A stretch of 64,000 nucleotides of DNA from Maea johnstoni (taxonomy: Eukaryota > Annelida > Polychaeta > Spionida > Magelonidae): assembly GCA_963942565.1 (NCBI GenBank), contig OZ012693.1, positions 1,309,673 to 1,373,672 of the forward strand, given 5' to 3'. Positions within the stretch are counted from its first letter, which is position 1. Each line of letters opens with the position of its first letter. This document shows, piece by piece, positions 40,740 through 52,178 of this stretch. The translations under genes were made by a program, and so were the position numbers. Under the pieces are notes generated by a model. The model was not told the origin of the DNA. It was given only the letters and a program-made list of their open reading frames with translations, and searched no databases.

Positions 40740-42326
40740 ATGTTTAATCGTCCAGGAAGGGTCTGCGCTAAGACCGTCAACTACGCAAATATCAACCGGG
40801 TAGAAGGCTTGGGGAATAAGCCTGGCGCCCCAGGATCCAAAATGGTGGCTGCTGGTAGCTATACTGGACAACAACAACGCAGATCTTCGTTTGTGGACCA
40901 GCATGCAGCAGGTGAAAATGGTGTTTCTTACCAAGCGGCCTCAGGTAAAACCAAGTCTTACTTAATCATATCTAAGCCTACTCCTGAAGTCAATCATGTT
41001 AAGGATACCCTGCTAGATACCAACCCTTGCAAGAATACAGACAACCTCACTATACTGGCACAGCAGGAGGAGTACACTTTAAATAGACAGTCAACCCTAG
41101 ACAAGAGGCCTTCAGCCTGCGATCGTTCTGCCCCTATCATTGTTATAACTGCCCCAAGCGGAAGTGGAGCTAGCTATAGGGATGTGCAGTATATCTTTGA
41201 GTTACAACCTGCCTATTTCGATCTTGTCTCGGGAGTTATTGTTAATACCGACTACATGAAAACCGTTCCCAGTTTCTCCGTTTTTGGTGCCATCTGCAAG
41301 ACGGATCTCAACGGCACTCCAACAGGGCACACCTTTCGACTGCATAAACCAAACTCCAAAAAATTGTTCTGTACAGTAAACCTCTATCCGACAACATGTA
41401 GAATCATATGGTCAATGGTTCCTGTGCGACCGATTTCATTACCATGAACTTGCCTCAAATTTAACTCGCTCATTCGGGATGGTGTTGAACGTATGGGCTA
41501 TTCCTTAACCGAACTCAACTCTATATACCGATCTGCCCTCTCCAGCAACAGATGCCACAAATCAGATCCTCATACCCAGACCAACGGGAGAAACCAAGCC
41601 TGGCGAGCTATAGAGATAAATGGTGGCCCCAAAGATGACCCGCTAGTGGATCAGGCCCCTCTACCTCAGCAACAAATGCCACAAATCAACAAATGCCGAA
41701 AATCAGATCCTCATACCCAGACCAACGTGAGAAACAAAGCCATGGAGGTTGATGATGGCCCCAGGGACGACCCGAAAATGGATCGGGCCCCTCTGCCTCA
41801 GCAAATCATTGACACACTGGAAAACGACGAAGATTTTGCGTCATCTCTCAATGATAACACTAACAGTCCACAAAACTCTACACTTGCCCCAAGTCCAGTA
41901 GTTACTGTTCTACAGGAACAAGCGCAGACGGGCCCGCCCCAAAGCCGGATACGTCTACTCACCCCATCAGCACCCATAACGGTACTCACCCAGACTCCAA
42001 TCCCCATCGCAAAACCCCCTGTAGCTCTTACACCCAACACCCAAATTCCAACAGTGTCAACGCGAGGAATTCCAGAGAAACCCAAACAGGTCAAACCCCA
42101 GACACGAAGAGCGTCCAATCAGATCCCCACAGATTATCAAATTGAGTTCCTTCAAAATCAGAATACAATCCTGGAACGCAGGAATCTGCAGCTGGAAACA
42201 GAGACGAAACACCTCAAGGAAACGATCGCCCTCTTGAAAGCTGAACTACAGCAGCGAACATACACCCAGGCAGAACCAAGTCCAGCATCTCCAGCTTCAA
42301 CTCCAAAAACTAATAACTTTACATAA
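40740..42326 (+). CDS. LINE-B ORF1
   Basis: Two frames, 40740-41447 and 41493-42326. The first has a basic N-terminus, then a conserved block FRLHKPNSKKLFCTVNLY. A frameshift at about 41405 moves MVNGSCATDFITMNLPQI into another frame. The second continues with GYSLTELNSIYRSALS, two similar segments (KSDPHTQTN...MDRAPLPQQ) that are an internal duplication, a Pro/Thr-rich stretch, and a coiled coil (LERRNLQLETETKHLKETI). ORF1 proteins of this kind bind LINE RNA. The coiled coil is cut by the palindrome MITEs at 42327 and resumes at about 43880 (FSRLELDLYKMQLKQAE). Confidence 0.65.
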
Positions 42327-43876
42327 TATGGAACGCCGTTCTTGCAGAAAAGCACTATTTGTCTTTAAAGACAATTCATTTGTCTTTAAAGACAATTCAT
42401 TTGTCTTTAAAGACAATTCATTTGTCTTTAAAGACAAATGAATTGTCTTTAAAGACAAATGAATTGTCTTTAAAGACAAATAGATGTATTTGTCTTTAAA
42501 GACAAATGAATTGTCTTTAAAGACAATTCATTTGTCTTTAAAGACAATTCATTTGTCTTTAAAGTATGGAATGTTTTCTCTGCATTTAATCACTATTTTT
42601 CTTTAATGATAAATCATTTTTCTTTAATGATAAATGATTTTTCTTTAATGATAAATCATTTTTCTTTAAAGAAAAATAGAGGTATTTTTCATTAATGATA
42701 AATGATTTTTCTTTAAAGAGAATTCGTTACGAATTTTCTTTAAAGAAAAATGATTTATCATTAAAGAAAAATGATTTTTCTTTAATGATAAATCATTTTT
42801 CTTTAATGATAAATCATTTTTCTTTAATGATAAATCACTTTTCTTTAATGATAAATCATTTTTCTTTAATGATAAATCGATGTATTTTTCTTTAATGATA
42901 AATCATTTATCATTAATGATAAATCATTTATCATTAAAGAGAATTCGTGTTGATTTTTCTTTAAAGAAAAATCCTCTGATTTTTCTTTAATGATAAATGA
43001 TTTATCATTAAAGAAAAATGATTTATCATTAAAGAAAAATCATTTATCATTAAAGAAAAATCATTTATCATTAAAGAAAAATCATTTTTCTTTAAAGAGA
43101 ATTCGCCGCGAATTTCCATTAATGATAAATGATTTTTCTTTAAAGAAAAATGATTTATCATTAAAGAGATTTGACACATACGGGCATTCGTTTAACCCAC
43201 AGAATGATTTTTCTTTAATGATAAATGATTTATCATTAATGATAAATCATTTATCGTTAATGATAAATCATTTATCATTAATGATAAATCATTTATCATT
43301 AAAGAAAAATACCTCGATTTTTCATTAATGATAAATCATTTATCATTAAAGAAAAATCAAGTTGAATTCTCTTTAATGATAAATGATTTTTCTTTAATGA
43401 TAAATGAATTTTCTTTAATGATAAATGATTTTTCTTTAAAGACAATTCAATTTCTGATTTATCATTAATGATAAATGATTTATCATTAATGATAAATGAT
43501 TTATCATTAATGATAATTAAATTCTCTTTAATGATAAATAATTCTCTTTAAAGAAAAATAGTGATTAAATGCAGAGAAAACATTCCATATTAAAGACATA
43601 TAGAAGGTATTTGTCTTTAAAGACAATTCATTTGTCTTTAAAGACAATTCAATTGTCTTTAAAGACAATTCATTTGTCTTTAAAGACAAATGAATTGTCT
43701 TTAAAGACAAATGAATTGTCTTTAAAGACAAATGCACATGGCTATTTGTCTTTAAAGACAATTCATTTGTCTTTAAAGACAAATGAATTGTCTTTAAAGA
43801 CAATTGAATTGTCTTTAAAGACAACTGAATTGTCTTTAAAGACAAATAGGGCTTTTCTGCAAGAACGGCTTTCCAT
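42327..43876. mobile_element. Outer palindrome MITE (TATGGAA ends)
   Basis: Inverted ends TATGGAACGCCGTTCTTGCA and TATGGAAAGCCGTTCTTGCA continue into CTATTTGTCTTTAAAGAC, so the TIRs exceed 60 bp. The body (42327-42564 and 43590-43876) is almost only repeats of the palindrome TTTGTCTTTAAAGACAAA and its AATTGTCTTTAAAGACAATT variants. It interrupts LINE-B ORF1 and is itself interrupted by the inner MITE. Confidence 0.8.
42565..43589. mobile_element. Inner palindrome MITE with a two-letter half-site body
   Basis: Inverted ends TATGGAATGTTTTCTCTGCA (followed by TTTAATCACTATTTTTC) on both sides. The whole 1-kb body is a string of short units centred on TTAA, where each half is either TTTCTT or TTATCA. 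All four pairings occur. A few unique words interrupt, such as GAATTCGTTACGAATT and a 40-bp piece near 43166-43200. No gene exists here; the repetitive ORFs are artefacts of the repeats. Confidence 0.8.
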
Positions 43877-44000
43877 AGGTTTACCCAACACTTCTCTCGC
43901 CTCGAGCTTGATCTTTACAAGATGCAGCTGAAACAAGCAGAGACCCAACAGAAGCAGGCCGAGTATGCATATGACATCATGGCAAGACTCCCACACATAT
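43877..44000 (+). CDS. LINE-B ORF1 tail
   Basis: QHFSRLELDLYKMQLKQAET and then YAYDIMARLPHI, with a stop. This is the continuation of the ORF1 coiled coil on the far side of the MITE. Confidence 0.55.
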
Positions 44001-44510
44001 AGTCCCACAGCAGCCCCCTACCCATATTATCATGCCTCCCATCTACCCTACTCATGCCCCTTTCCCAATCCATAGCTTCCCCCCCTGCCATGTGCAAGCT
44101 CAACCTCCCCGGCCCTTCTACGTCCCTCATCACCTCCCTCGAGACGCTCCGCGGTACCCCACCGAAGATAGGTGTAGTCAACCCCCAGGCTATTCTTCTC
44201 CTGGTGCCAGAAGTGGGGCGGTTGACCCAGCTGCTAGTTGCCATCGTAGTGCACCAATCCCTGCTAAGACCCAAGATGGATCTCACAGCCATGCAAGACC
44301 AAATTTCGAGCCAGACAGTTCGCCATCAGTTAGACCAACAGAACCGGAGCCTAAAGATGGCCAATCCGGGGCCAATCTATATGACGCACCAGCTGGAAAC
44401 CCTCACCCGAGTCTAAATTTCGAGCCCAACAGTTCGCCATCATTTGGACCAACAGAACCGGAGTCTGAAGATGGCCAATACGGGGCAAATCTATAAGACG
44501 CATCAGCTGG
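44001..44510 (+). other. LINE-B inter-ORF region, Pro-rich, with 110-bp duplication
   Basis: An open frame of 154 codons from 44032 is Pro/His-rich. It contains two tandem copies of NFEP.SSPS..PTEPE and DGQ.GANL (about 44297-44400 and 44414-44496). It may be the C-terminal part of ORF1 or the lead into ORF2. Confidence 0.45.
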
Positions 44511-44547
44511 AAACCCTCACTGCCAGCCTCGTCCCAAACCATTACGG

Positions 44548-45270
44548 TAGCATCTGTTAACATAGAGAATGCCAAGTCCAACCAACTTCTGCTGCACGAC
44601 CTCTTATCCAAATACGACATGGTGGCTATCCAGGAGCACTGGCTCTTCCAGTATCGGCACGTTATGTGGACGAGGAGGATCCCATCCAGCCAGTCCAGAA
44701 ACCTAGAGGCTACGGAGGTACTGCCATCTTTTGTAGATCTGAGTTGGGTCACACGTTCCGTGCTGTGAAACTTGGGGACCACAGATTTGCCCTGGCTACA
44801 CTCCATGTTTGTGAGATGAAATTCTGCTTCGTGTCGTGCTATTTTCCGTGCAGAGGTTCTTACAAAGACGAGGCATTCAGCGAGACCGCGGAGGACCTGG
44901 CATGTATCGTCTCAAGCTTCCCAGACCACCAGATCTTCGTCATGGGCGACTTCAACGCCGACCTGCTGGGGGGTGACCGCAGAGCACGGCTCTTTTGGGA
45001 CGTAATTGACCCGTATCATATGAAGCTACCAGACTCCTACCCTCCCCAGATGACATATTCTCACCCCAACGGTGACTCCAGGATTGATTTCGTCCTCACC
45101 AGGCCTACAGGGGCCAATCCGCTGCCTATCGCTACTAGAGTGATTTCGGCCGACCCCATCAATACTAGTCACCACGCTACCGTTGTCGGCGAAGTTACGG
45201 TCCCAAACTCGACAGGAGGGGATCGAGCACCCCCCTCCAGCGATGCCCCAAGCCTTCCGCCCCGTTTTCG
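44548..45270 (+). pseudogene. LINE-B ORF2, APE-type endonuclease
   Basis: Begins NIENAKSNQLLLHDLLSKYD and VAIQEHWLF (catalytic Glu), frameshifted near 44650. It continues YGGTAIFCRSELG, FVMGDFNADLLGG (Asp/Asn), SRIDFVLTR and SHHATVVGEV (Asp-His end). These are the expected apurinic-like endonuclease blocks in order. A frameshift near 45240 separates it from the RT frame. Confidence 0.75.
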
Positions 45271-47880
45271 ATGGAGGAGTGCAAGGACCTTGCCTATGAA
45301 GCATACATCAGAGATAACCTTCCCGATGTACTCATTGCTCCCGATCCTTCCTGCGTCGAGGCCAGTTTGCAGACATTCTCCAAGCTGCTCATTGATGCTG
45401 CGTCTGTGTCGACACCTGTCATTCGTCCTGGTAAAAGGCAACAAGGCAGACTCTGGTCAGAGGAGATCAAGTCTGCCATCAGTGAAAACAGATCAGCTCT
45501 CCATGCGTGGCAAGAGGGGGGCCGACCGGGTGATGGTCCTCTGAAGATGGGAAAAATCAAGTCTGCCCAGGCCCTTAAAGCCGCCCTAAGACGGGAAAAT
45601 GCAAGACGCAGAGACCAGCTCATCTGTAAAATCACAGACGCAGTGGACAGCGATCAGGCCCTTTTTCATCGACTGGTGCGCTTGAACAGAAAAGCACCCT
45701 CGGGGCCGTCGCAGATAGTGGCGAACAATCGTGTACATAGCACCACAGACGAGCTATTGGACGTGTGGATCGGTCATTTCTCGAGCCTGGCTACCCCATC
45801 GTGCGATGACCACTACATCCAAGACTTTCGTGATGATGTCAGAGATACGGTCTCGTTGGTAGAGGCCTCGCGAGCTGCTTGCCCCGGAGGCTCTGTGTAC
45901 ATCTCCAGTGAAGAGGTCTCGGTCGCCATCTCTGGCCTCAAAAGCGGCAAGGCTCCAGACATATATGGGCTCACCGCAGAACATCTAAAAAAGGCCAAAT
46001 ACCATCTTGCTCCCGTCGTTGCATCAATATGCACTACGATAGTCAACAGTGAAACCCTACCTGACTCCTTCAAGGCTGGTTATGTGGTCCCCATCCACAA
46101 AAAAGGCAACCCCACAGACAGTGTCGACTTCTATCGCGGCATCACAATCACGCCCATCTTATCGAAAATCCTGGAGCATGTCATACAGGGCCGCATCGAT
46201 ATCAAGCAGAGCCCAATGCAGTTCGGTTTCACCAAAAAGAAGTCTCCGCTCCTCGCAGCGCTCCTTGTGACCGAGCAGATGGCTGAGGCAAAAGACCTTG
46301 GCAAAGAACTGTTTGTGACGGCACTGGATGTCAAAAAGGCCTTTGACCTTGTCAATCACGATATCCTGAAATTCCGCCTACTTTCCTCTATCAAAGACCC
46401 CAAGATATGGGCTGTTGCAGCAAGGCTTCTCACGGAATCGCTCTCCAGGGTCTGCGTCAACGGTGCACTCGGAGACGAATATCCCATCTTGCAGGGCGTT
46501 GGCCAAGGCAGAGTCCTATCTCCTCTCCAGTATAAACTCTACGTCGACTTCAACCTCCAGCTGCTTACAGCTCTCAGCCTGAGCCCTGGTCTCGGCACCG
46601 TTCAGGCCGGCGTACCCACTTGTGCTGACGATGTGATTCTCCTGGCGCCAACGGCAACAGTCCACCAGGCCCAACTCAACATCATGTCGCACTGTGCTGA
46701 TCTCAACAGATATAGCATTCACCCTACAAAAACGAAGATGATTACCCTAAACTCCACTGAGCCACCGGAGCTGCTCCTGAGGGAGAACCCTGTTGCGCGG
46801 GTCGAGGAATTGGTCCACCTTGGTATTGATCGCCAAGATAACACCATGACTTCCATGACCGTCATTGAGAAGAGGATTAGTTCGCCACGCGCTGCGGCAT
46901 ACTCACTCATGGGTGCCGGCCTCCATGGGATCAACGGTCTAAACCCCTATGCTGCCAGGAGTCTTATCTTGGCCTACGTTCTACCGAGACTGCTTTACGG
47001 GCTAGAGGCACTGGTCCTCTCCAATAAACACCTGCAACGCATCTCGCAGTTCTTCAAAAAACTCATTAAGCAAGTCCAGTCCTTGCCGACCAACACGGCT
47101 GAGCCAGCCCCATACCTCCTGCTCGGCTTGCTGCCGCTAGAGGCATATTATGACAAAAACCTTGTGTCCCTCTATGCATGCGTCCTCCGCGACCTGCTTG
47201 TGAGACAGGTAGCAGCGAGGCAGCTCTCCATCAAAGACTTCAGATCCCACTCCTGGTTTATACACGTGGAAAAACGCCTGTCCAGGTATCAGCTGACCTC
47301 TCCAGCAGAGTGCCTCGCCCAGAACATCAACCCAGATTATTGGGCCAGGAGTGCTAAACAAATCATATCCAGGCACTGGCTGGAGGACCTCTGCACAAAG
47401 ACTGAAGCTTACAGTAGCCTGAAATACATCAAACCTAGACTGGAGCTGCCCCAGCGCCCCCTGCAGGTGTGGAGAACCGGCAGAAATGATGCTCTGTCAA
47501 CCAAACAGGCCATAGTCAAGGCACGCCTCCTCACGGGAACCTACAGACTCCAGGGCAACAGGAGCGTCTTCAATCAACATGCCAACAAGGCGACATGCCA
47601 GCTGTGCGGGCTTGGAGATGAAAACAGATTGCACTTTGTGGTCCAGTGTCGAGCCTTGCAAGCTACTCGAGCTCCATATTTGGAGGAGCTGCTGCGTCAT
47701 CTGGGTACTGGCATCGCTGATGACAAGCTGCTACTCTGCGTCATACTCGATCCGAGCAGCCACGTCTACAGACTACCTGCAGCGAATCAGGATGCCGATA
47801 TGCAGTATCTGGAGACACTAACTCAACGGTTGACATACAAGTTGCATTGCAAGAGACATCAATTGTATTTAAACTTTTAA
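45271..47880 (+). CDS. LINE-B ORF2, reverse transcriptase and C-terminal zinc motif
   Basis: 869 uninterrupted codons. RT blocks: SGKAPDIYGLTAEHLKKA, VVPIHKKGN, FYRGITITPILSKILEHVI, FVTALDVKKAFDLVNH (motif A, about residue 350), LQGVGQGRVLSP, and TCADDVILLAPT (motif C, ADD, about residue 450). The C-terminal half has a CQLCGLGDENRLHFVVQC Cys/His motif (about residue 776) and ends LYLNF. It would copy the LINE RNA at the nicked target. Long intact reading suggests a fairly young copy despite the frameshifts upstream. The clade (CR1/I/Jockey-like) is not assigned. Confidence 0.85.
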   Translation: MEECKDLAYEAYIRDNLPDVLIAPDPSCVEASLQTFSKLLIDAASVSTPVIRPGKRQQGRLWSEEIKSAISENRSALHAWQEGGRPGDGPLKMGKIKSAQALKAALRRENARRRDQLICKITDAVDSDQALFHRLVRLNRKAPSGPSQIVANNRVHSTTDELLDVWIGHFSSLATPSCDDHYIQDFRDDVRDTVSLVEASRAACPGGSVYISSEEVSVAISGLKSGKAPDIYGLTAEHLKKAKYHLAPVVASICTTIVNSETLPDSFKAGYVVPIHKKGNPTDSVDFYRGITITPILSKILEHVIQGRIDIKQSPMQFGFTKKKSPLLAALLVTEQMAEAKDLGKELFVTALDVKKAFDLVNHDILKFRLLSSIKDPKIWAVAARLLTESLSRVCVNGALGDEYPILQGVGQGRVLSPLQYKLYVDFNLQLLTALSLSPGLGTVQAGVPTCADDVILLAPTATVHQAQLNIMSHCADLNRYSIHPTKTKMITLNSTEPPELLLRENPVARVEELVHLGIDRQDNTMTSMTVIEKRISSPRAAAYSLMGAGLHGINGLNPYAARSLILAYVLPRLLYGLEALVLSNKHLQRISQFFKKLIKQVQSLPTNTAEPAPYLLLGLLPLEAYYDKNLVSLYACVLRDLLVRQVAARQLSIKDFRSHSWFIHVEKRLSRYQLTSPAECLAQNINPDYWARSAKQIISRHWLEDLCTKTEAYSSLKYIKPRLELPQRPLQVWRTGRNDALSTKQAIVKARLLTGTYRLQGNRSVFNQHANKATCQLCGLGDENRLHFVVQCRALQATRAPYLEELLRHLGTGIADDKLLLCVILDPSSHVYRLPAANQDADMQYLETLTQRLTYKLHCKRHQLYLNF

Positions 47881-47945
47881 TCCTTGTACTTTAGAGGCCC
47901 TAAGAAACAGGGCGGGAGCTTTCACAGAACGAACGAACAAACGAT
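47881..47945 (+). repeat. LINE-B 3' end with GAAC repeat tail
   Basis: A short 3' UTR after the stop ends in GAACGAACGAACAAACG. Short tandem tails like this mark the 3' ends of several LINE groups. Confidence 0.6.
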
Positions 47946-48864
47946 GGCGGATGTCCAAGATGAGGTTCCTTGTCGGTTAGCACACTCTTTGTAGCACTAG
48001 TTTAGCTTGGATTGGAAGCAAGGAACATACAAGCAAAAGAGTTCTTTTGGTAAAAAAGGTGGCAGGTACTTAAAAGAATCTGAAATTACCACATATCTGT
48101 GAAGCCATATAGCGGAGAATCCCCCTGCACTAATAAGCTTCATACATGAAAATTGTGGATATCTTTTCATAACGTTTTTTTTTAATGGAGTGATTGAGAT
48201 TGGTTGTTGGGGAGCAGAAAACAGTCAAACTCAGCGAAAGAATATGCCTGGCTGGACTTTTATTATACATGTATTTGTCTGCTACGAACTACCAGACGGT
48301 GCGAACTGTGTGCTGTCTGGCTGAACATTTATGCTGTTTTCTTCTACGAGGAGAAATCTGTAACAGCCCCTCTAATGGCATAATTGATTTGACCCAGATA
48401 GATACACTACCGCCTAGAGTATTGAAAGGGGCTACTTAGCAGGAAACACAGCCACAGCACAGTGTAGCATCGTAGGCGCCACTCCACATGCTGGGTCTTC
48501 CCTACGGTGCTCTATGTGCACATTTCCTGTAATGAAGATGTTGCCACCAATGCATGGCTGCTAGCAGTCTCCTCCATTGCCTGGTCAAATTCTGAGAGTT
48601 GTGAGAAAGTTGCAAGTGACTTTGGGAGAGGTGTTGATTTCTACCAGGATCTCTGGTAGAAAGTGACTGAAAATGGCTGTTCTATTCCTTCACATGACAA
48701 ATTGTTGTTTGATAAAAGCAATGTTTGACCATCACGTAGCAATATCGGTAAATGCTAAAAAAATGTTTAAAAACTTTGCTACTTTCTTAGTCATTAGCAT
48801 ATATTGAAATCAAATTCCTACGATCATATCTTACTTTAACACAAGGGTTTGCATTATGGATATA
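47946..48864. other. Non-coding stretch with one dispersed repeat
   Basis: 48220-48320 is similar to 35847-35945 inside the 517-bp pogo-like element (shared AGCGAAAGAATATG and CTGGCTGGA). The rest shows no gene. Confidence 0.55.
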
Positions 48865-49039
48865 CAGGCAACTCTGCTTAATCCAGACTGATGTGGACCC
48901 TAAATTTCTGTCCGGATTAGGCAAAATCTGAATTATGCGTATAGGAATTATATGTATGAGAAGGGATTGGGACCTTCCAATCTGTCCGGTTTAGACGGAA
49001 ATCCGGATTACACATGTACGGATTAAGCAGAGTTGCCTG
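48865..49039. mobile_element. 175-bp pogo/Tigger-like MITE
   Basis: TIR CAGGCAACTCTGCTTAATCC at the left and its inverse (GGATTAAGCAGAGTTGCCTG) at the right, flanked by TA (48863-48864, 49040-49041). Inner inverted TCCGGATTA motifs are typical of the pogo/Tigger group. Confidence 0.88.
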
Positions 49040-49658
49040 TAATTATTAAGACAGCAACGAACAGTATACTGGGTAATATAAGTTTATTATATGGAAGAGC
49101 ATGACTGTATAGGAAAAGCCAACAGTTTCACACACCACAGTTGTCCTGTCACCCCTTCTTACTTTACATATATAAAAATCCTCTATCACAATACTCTATA
49201 TACAATCCGTTCTAAAAAAGTGTGCAAATATGCAAATTTGGCTTTGTAGCTTAACGGTATATGCTTCTAAAAGCCTTTATATGAAGAGGTCTGTATTGCG
49301 CTGTGCCATGAACCATGTGTAAGTACTACTTCCCTATATCGTATATAAATAGCAGTTTTACGAATGCTTTATTGTGTCTTTTATTGCAATAAATGCATTA
49401 TGTGATAGTTATCAACCAAATGCTTTTGCAACAGTATGAAAAATCCTATCTTACATTGACATATCAGTCATATACCTGGGGTGAGAAAAGGCACAGTATT
49501 TCAAAATACAATGGCAGAATTGTATTGAAATTGCGATTACTTAGATTCATTACATTTCTTTTTAGTAATAAAACGTATCCAAAACAACAGGTGAAAATCA
49601 GCATATGATTACATAACCTCATTGGACGTAAAAGGTGGCTTAATTGAGCATAAGTATT
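49040..49658. other. Non-coding stretch
   Basis: AT-rich. A weak tRNA-like string begins at 49240 but has no convincing cloverleaf. No other feature. Confidence 0.5.
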
Positions 49659-49698
49659 ATATATATATATATATATATATATGTGTATGTATATATAT

Positions 49699-49770
<72 letters not shown>
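49659..49770. repeat. TA microsatellite with TGTG interruption
   Basis: Alternating TA with a few changes (ATATGTGTATGTATAT at about 49678). ORFs rich in Tyr and Ile here are artefacts. Confidence 0.95.
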
Positions 49771-49774
<4 letters not shown>

Positions 49775-51706
49775 CATTCATGGATGTATTACATTATTTT
49801 CTTTTAAAAAAACGTCACATAGGTAAAACCGACAAAAGTCTTTCTTTGTACATAAGTAATTTATAGACATTTCATTTTCCACAGTTTTACTCTAAAGCGT
49901 TCTCCAATATATACACTACACTACTACACTAAAGCCCTAACCTTAACACTATCAGCCTGACACTATGTAAGTATAAAAGAGGGCACCATACATAAAGAGA
50001 GGGCACTATAAAGGATTTCTCATTATGCAAATACAAAGTTCAACATTGTAAACCATTTTAACAACAAACACTGATTATTTCAGATTGGTTGATGTATTAT
50101 AAACTCACGCCATATTAGATCACAGAACTGGCCTGAAAGCAACCTGGTGGCATCTTCAATACTACCTTAAAACCTTCAGTCAACATCTGAGAGTTATTAT
50201 TAGGGTAAGTGTGTGTCATTAAAAGGTTTTACAGCATGTTAGGAGATGCCTCATGGATCCCTTCACTCTTGCCCTAAAATTTTGATATGCCCTTGTTCCA
50301 ATAAGTTTGATACAAATGTATGATAAAATATTGCATCTTATACTAAAATAGTAAGTATCAAAAAATATACAGTACTATCATATTCCATAAAAATCCAACT
50401 ACATATCTGACTGATTCAGATAATTTAGTTCTATAACGCATTAAATCCATAGTTACAGTTTGGCTTGAAATGATTTGTCGGCCATCTTGGATTACTGCAC
50501 GAATTATTTTCATAATTACAGCTAATGATACGTTGGAACTTCTTTGAAAAATGCATATAAAATAAGTTCATCACCATCATCATCCCTTGATTGATTTTAG
50601 AAGGCCATTTAGTGTAAATGGTTCTGTGAATCTTGTAATTTCTTATTTGAAGGCATAATCAAAATGTTGAAAATTTCAACCCATAGATGGCAGCACAAGA
50701 CCCAGTATATCAAATAAGGAGATCAGGATGTGTTGAAATATTTCTTAGCTTACTGCTTTTATCATACACTTCCAACAATATTCTGCACAGAAACACTTTT
50801 TCAGTCATCAGTTGTATCTTATGTGGCATGCCTAAAATAGTGTCTTAAAACAAGTAGTCTTTACTAAAAGATGAAATATTACATTTCATAACAGAGAAGA
50901 AATACCCAAGTTGATATGGCAGCATTTCAGTTTTAGTGTAAAATATCCTCAATAAAAAACACCAGATCTGTATTTATCATATCCAAAGTTGCCAAAAACA
51001 TCCAAGTAAAATTCTCTGATTTTAAAATATATATTTACAATATGATACTCCACCTTGAATTATACACACCTGGACTAGCCTGGTATAACAATAATCATTA
51101 CCTTTTTCTCTAATCAACTTTTCAGTAAAAAACTGAAAGTGTGTTGGACAATATGAGAATTAGCAGTAAAAGTGTTTTCATTAAATGATATCAAGTTAAC
51201 AATGATCATGGTTAAAGACAATTTCTAAAAATCCTCAATAAAATTTCCCTCTCACCGTACAAACCAATTTAGTTTTTTTCATAAAAGCGATATTAACATT
51301 ATCCAGTGCAGGGATATTTCAAACCAAAAGCATTATGGGTGTCCATAATAATTATTCTTATTAGGTCCTGTGTGGTGGATAAAAAGCCAGCTAAATATAA
51401 TGAGCACAACAAATGTGAGTTTTAGGCTGTTTTTGCATGCAGGAAGTGTAAAAGCTGGAAGCTTTGAATCTTCAGCCATTCAAACACAAAAATTATCCAA
51501 ATTCTTCAACACTACAGCAAAGAATGACAATGTTCAAGGATTTTTTTTTCATAGTTTTTGCTCTACCTAAACATAGCTTCCTTATGGTATTGCATCAGTA
51601 GTTTTGCTTTTGTCCTATAGGGGGCATTGTAATACACTTGTAAACCACTCTGATGTTACATCCCAGAGTGATGAATTACTCGATTAGTTGACCCCAACTA
51701 AGACTA
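49771..51706. other. AT-rich non-coding stretch downstream of the host gene
   Basis: About 1.9 kb beyond the last exon of the minus-strand host gene. It may include that gene's 3' UTR close to 51953. I see no ORF or RNA gene. Confidence 0.5.
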
Positions 51707-51952
51707 CCGTAAATTCTCAGAAATTTAGAACACCCTAGGAATTTGGGTCACTATAACTATTTTTCAAACTAATTAATCGAAAAATCTGGGCAACCCTAAA
51801 TATATATTGCCAGATGCCATTTCATAAAATATGGAGCTAGCTGTAAATCTTGCTGATACAACATCAAGGTATTTTCAGAAAACATGGGCCACCATGAACC
51901 CATGAAAATCGTAACTATTAAAAAGTGTCCCAAATTACTGAAAATTTACAGC
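51707..51952. mobile_element. 246-bp MITE, CCGTAAATTCTCAG/CTGTAAATTTTCAG ends
   Basis: Imperfect TIRs of about 25 bp, flanked by TA (51705-51706, 51953-51954). Most of its body recurs at 63225-63410. Confidence 0.7.
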
Positions 51953-52044
51953 TAAGTAATTACTGACTCAAATCATAATGACTTGTACATAAAATACATA
52001 GGAATCTTATGTCCATGTAAATCAGTGAATATCTCCGTTGATGT

Positions 52045-52178
52045 CTATTTCAGGATGCTCTCCCTTTGCTGTCTTGTAGGTGGTTCTGCTTCACGATCTG
52101 CGCGTTGCTTGGATAACGTCTTGAGTCTCTCGATCTCCTCCGCAGCCACCTTCCCCGACCACGTCTTCCTGTGCATCA
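52045..52178 (-). CDS. Host gene, last exon, C-terminus A
   Basis: Minus strand. Acceptor CTCTGTTTTCAG, then with the one base carried over from the exon at 61369-61517 it reads VMHRKTWSGKVAAEEIERLK, followed by TLSKQRADREAE, and ends SILK with a TAG at 52045-52047 (44 residues). It is highly charged and helical. Codon use and GC content stand out from the surrounding AT-rich DNA. Joining it to 61369-61517 gives one C-terminus of the gene; the exon at 59436-59607 gives another. Confidence 0.65.

Noticed and set aside
42336-43931. ORFs of 60-120 codons reading SLKTNELSLKTI or SLMINHFSLMIN on both strands
   Set aside because: They are translations of the TTAA-centred palindromes; every frame of such repeats stays open. 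No protein is supported.
49240-49312. tRNA-like string (GTAGCTTAACGGTA followed by AGGTCTGTATTGCG)
   Set aside because: The T-arm box is poor and I could not fold a convincing cloverleaf. It may be a decayed tRNA-derived SINE, but evidence is too thin.
49464-49866. Tyr/Ile-rich ORFs across the TA repeat
   Set aside because: Translation of a TA microsatellite.
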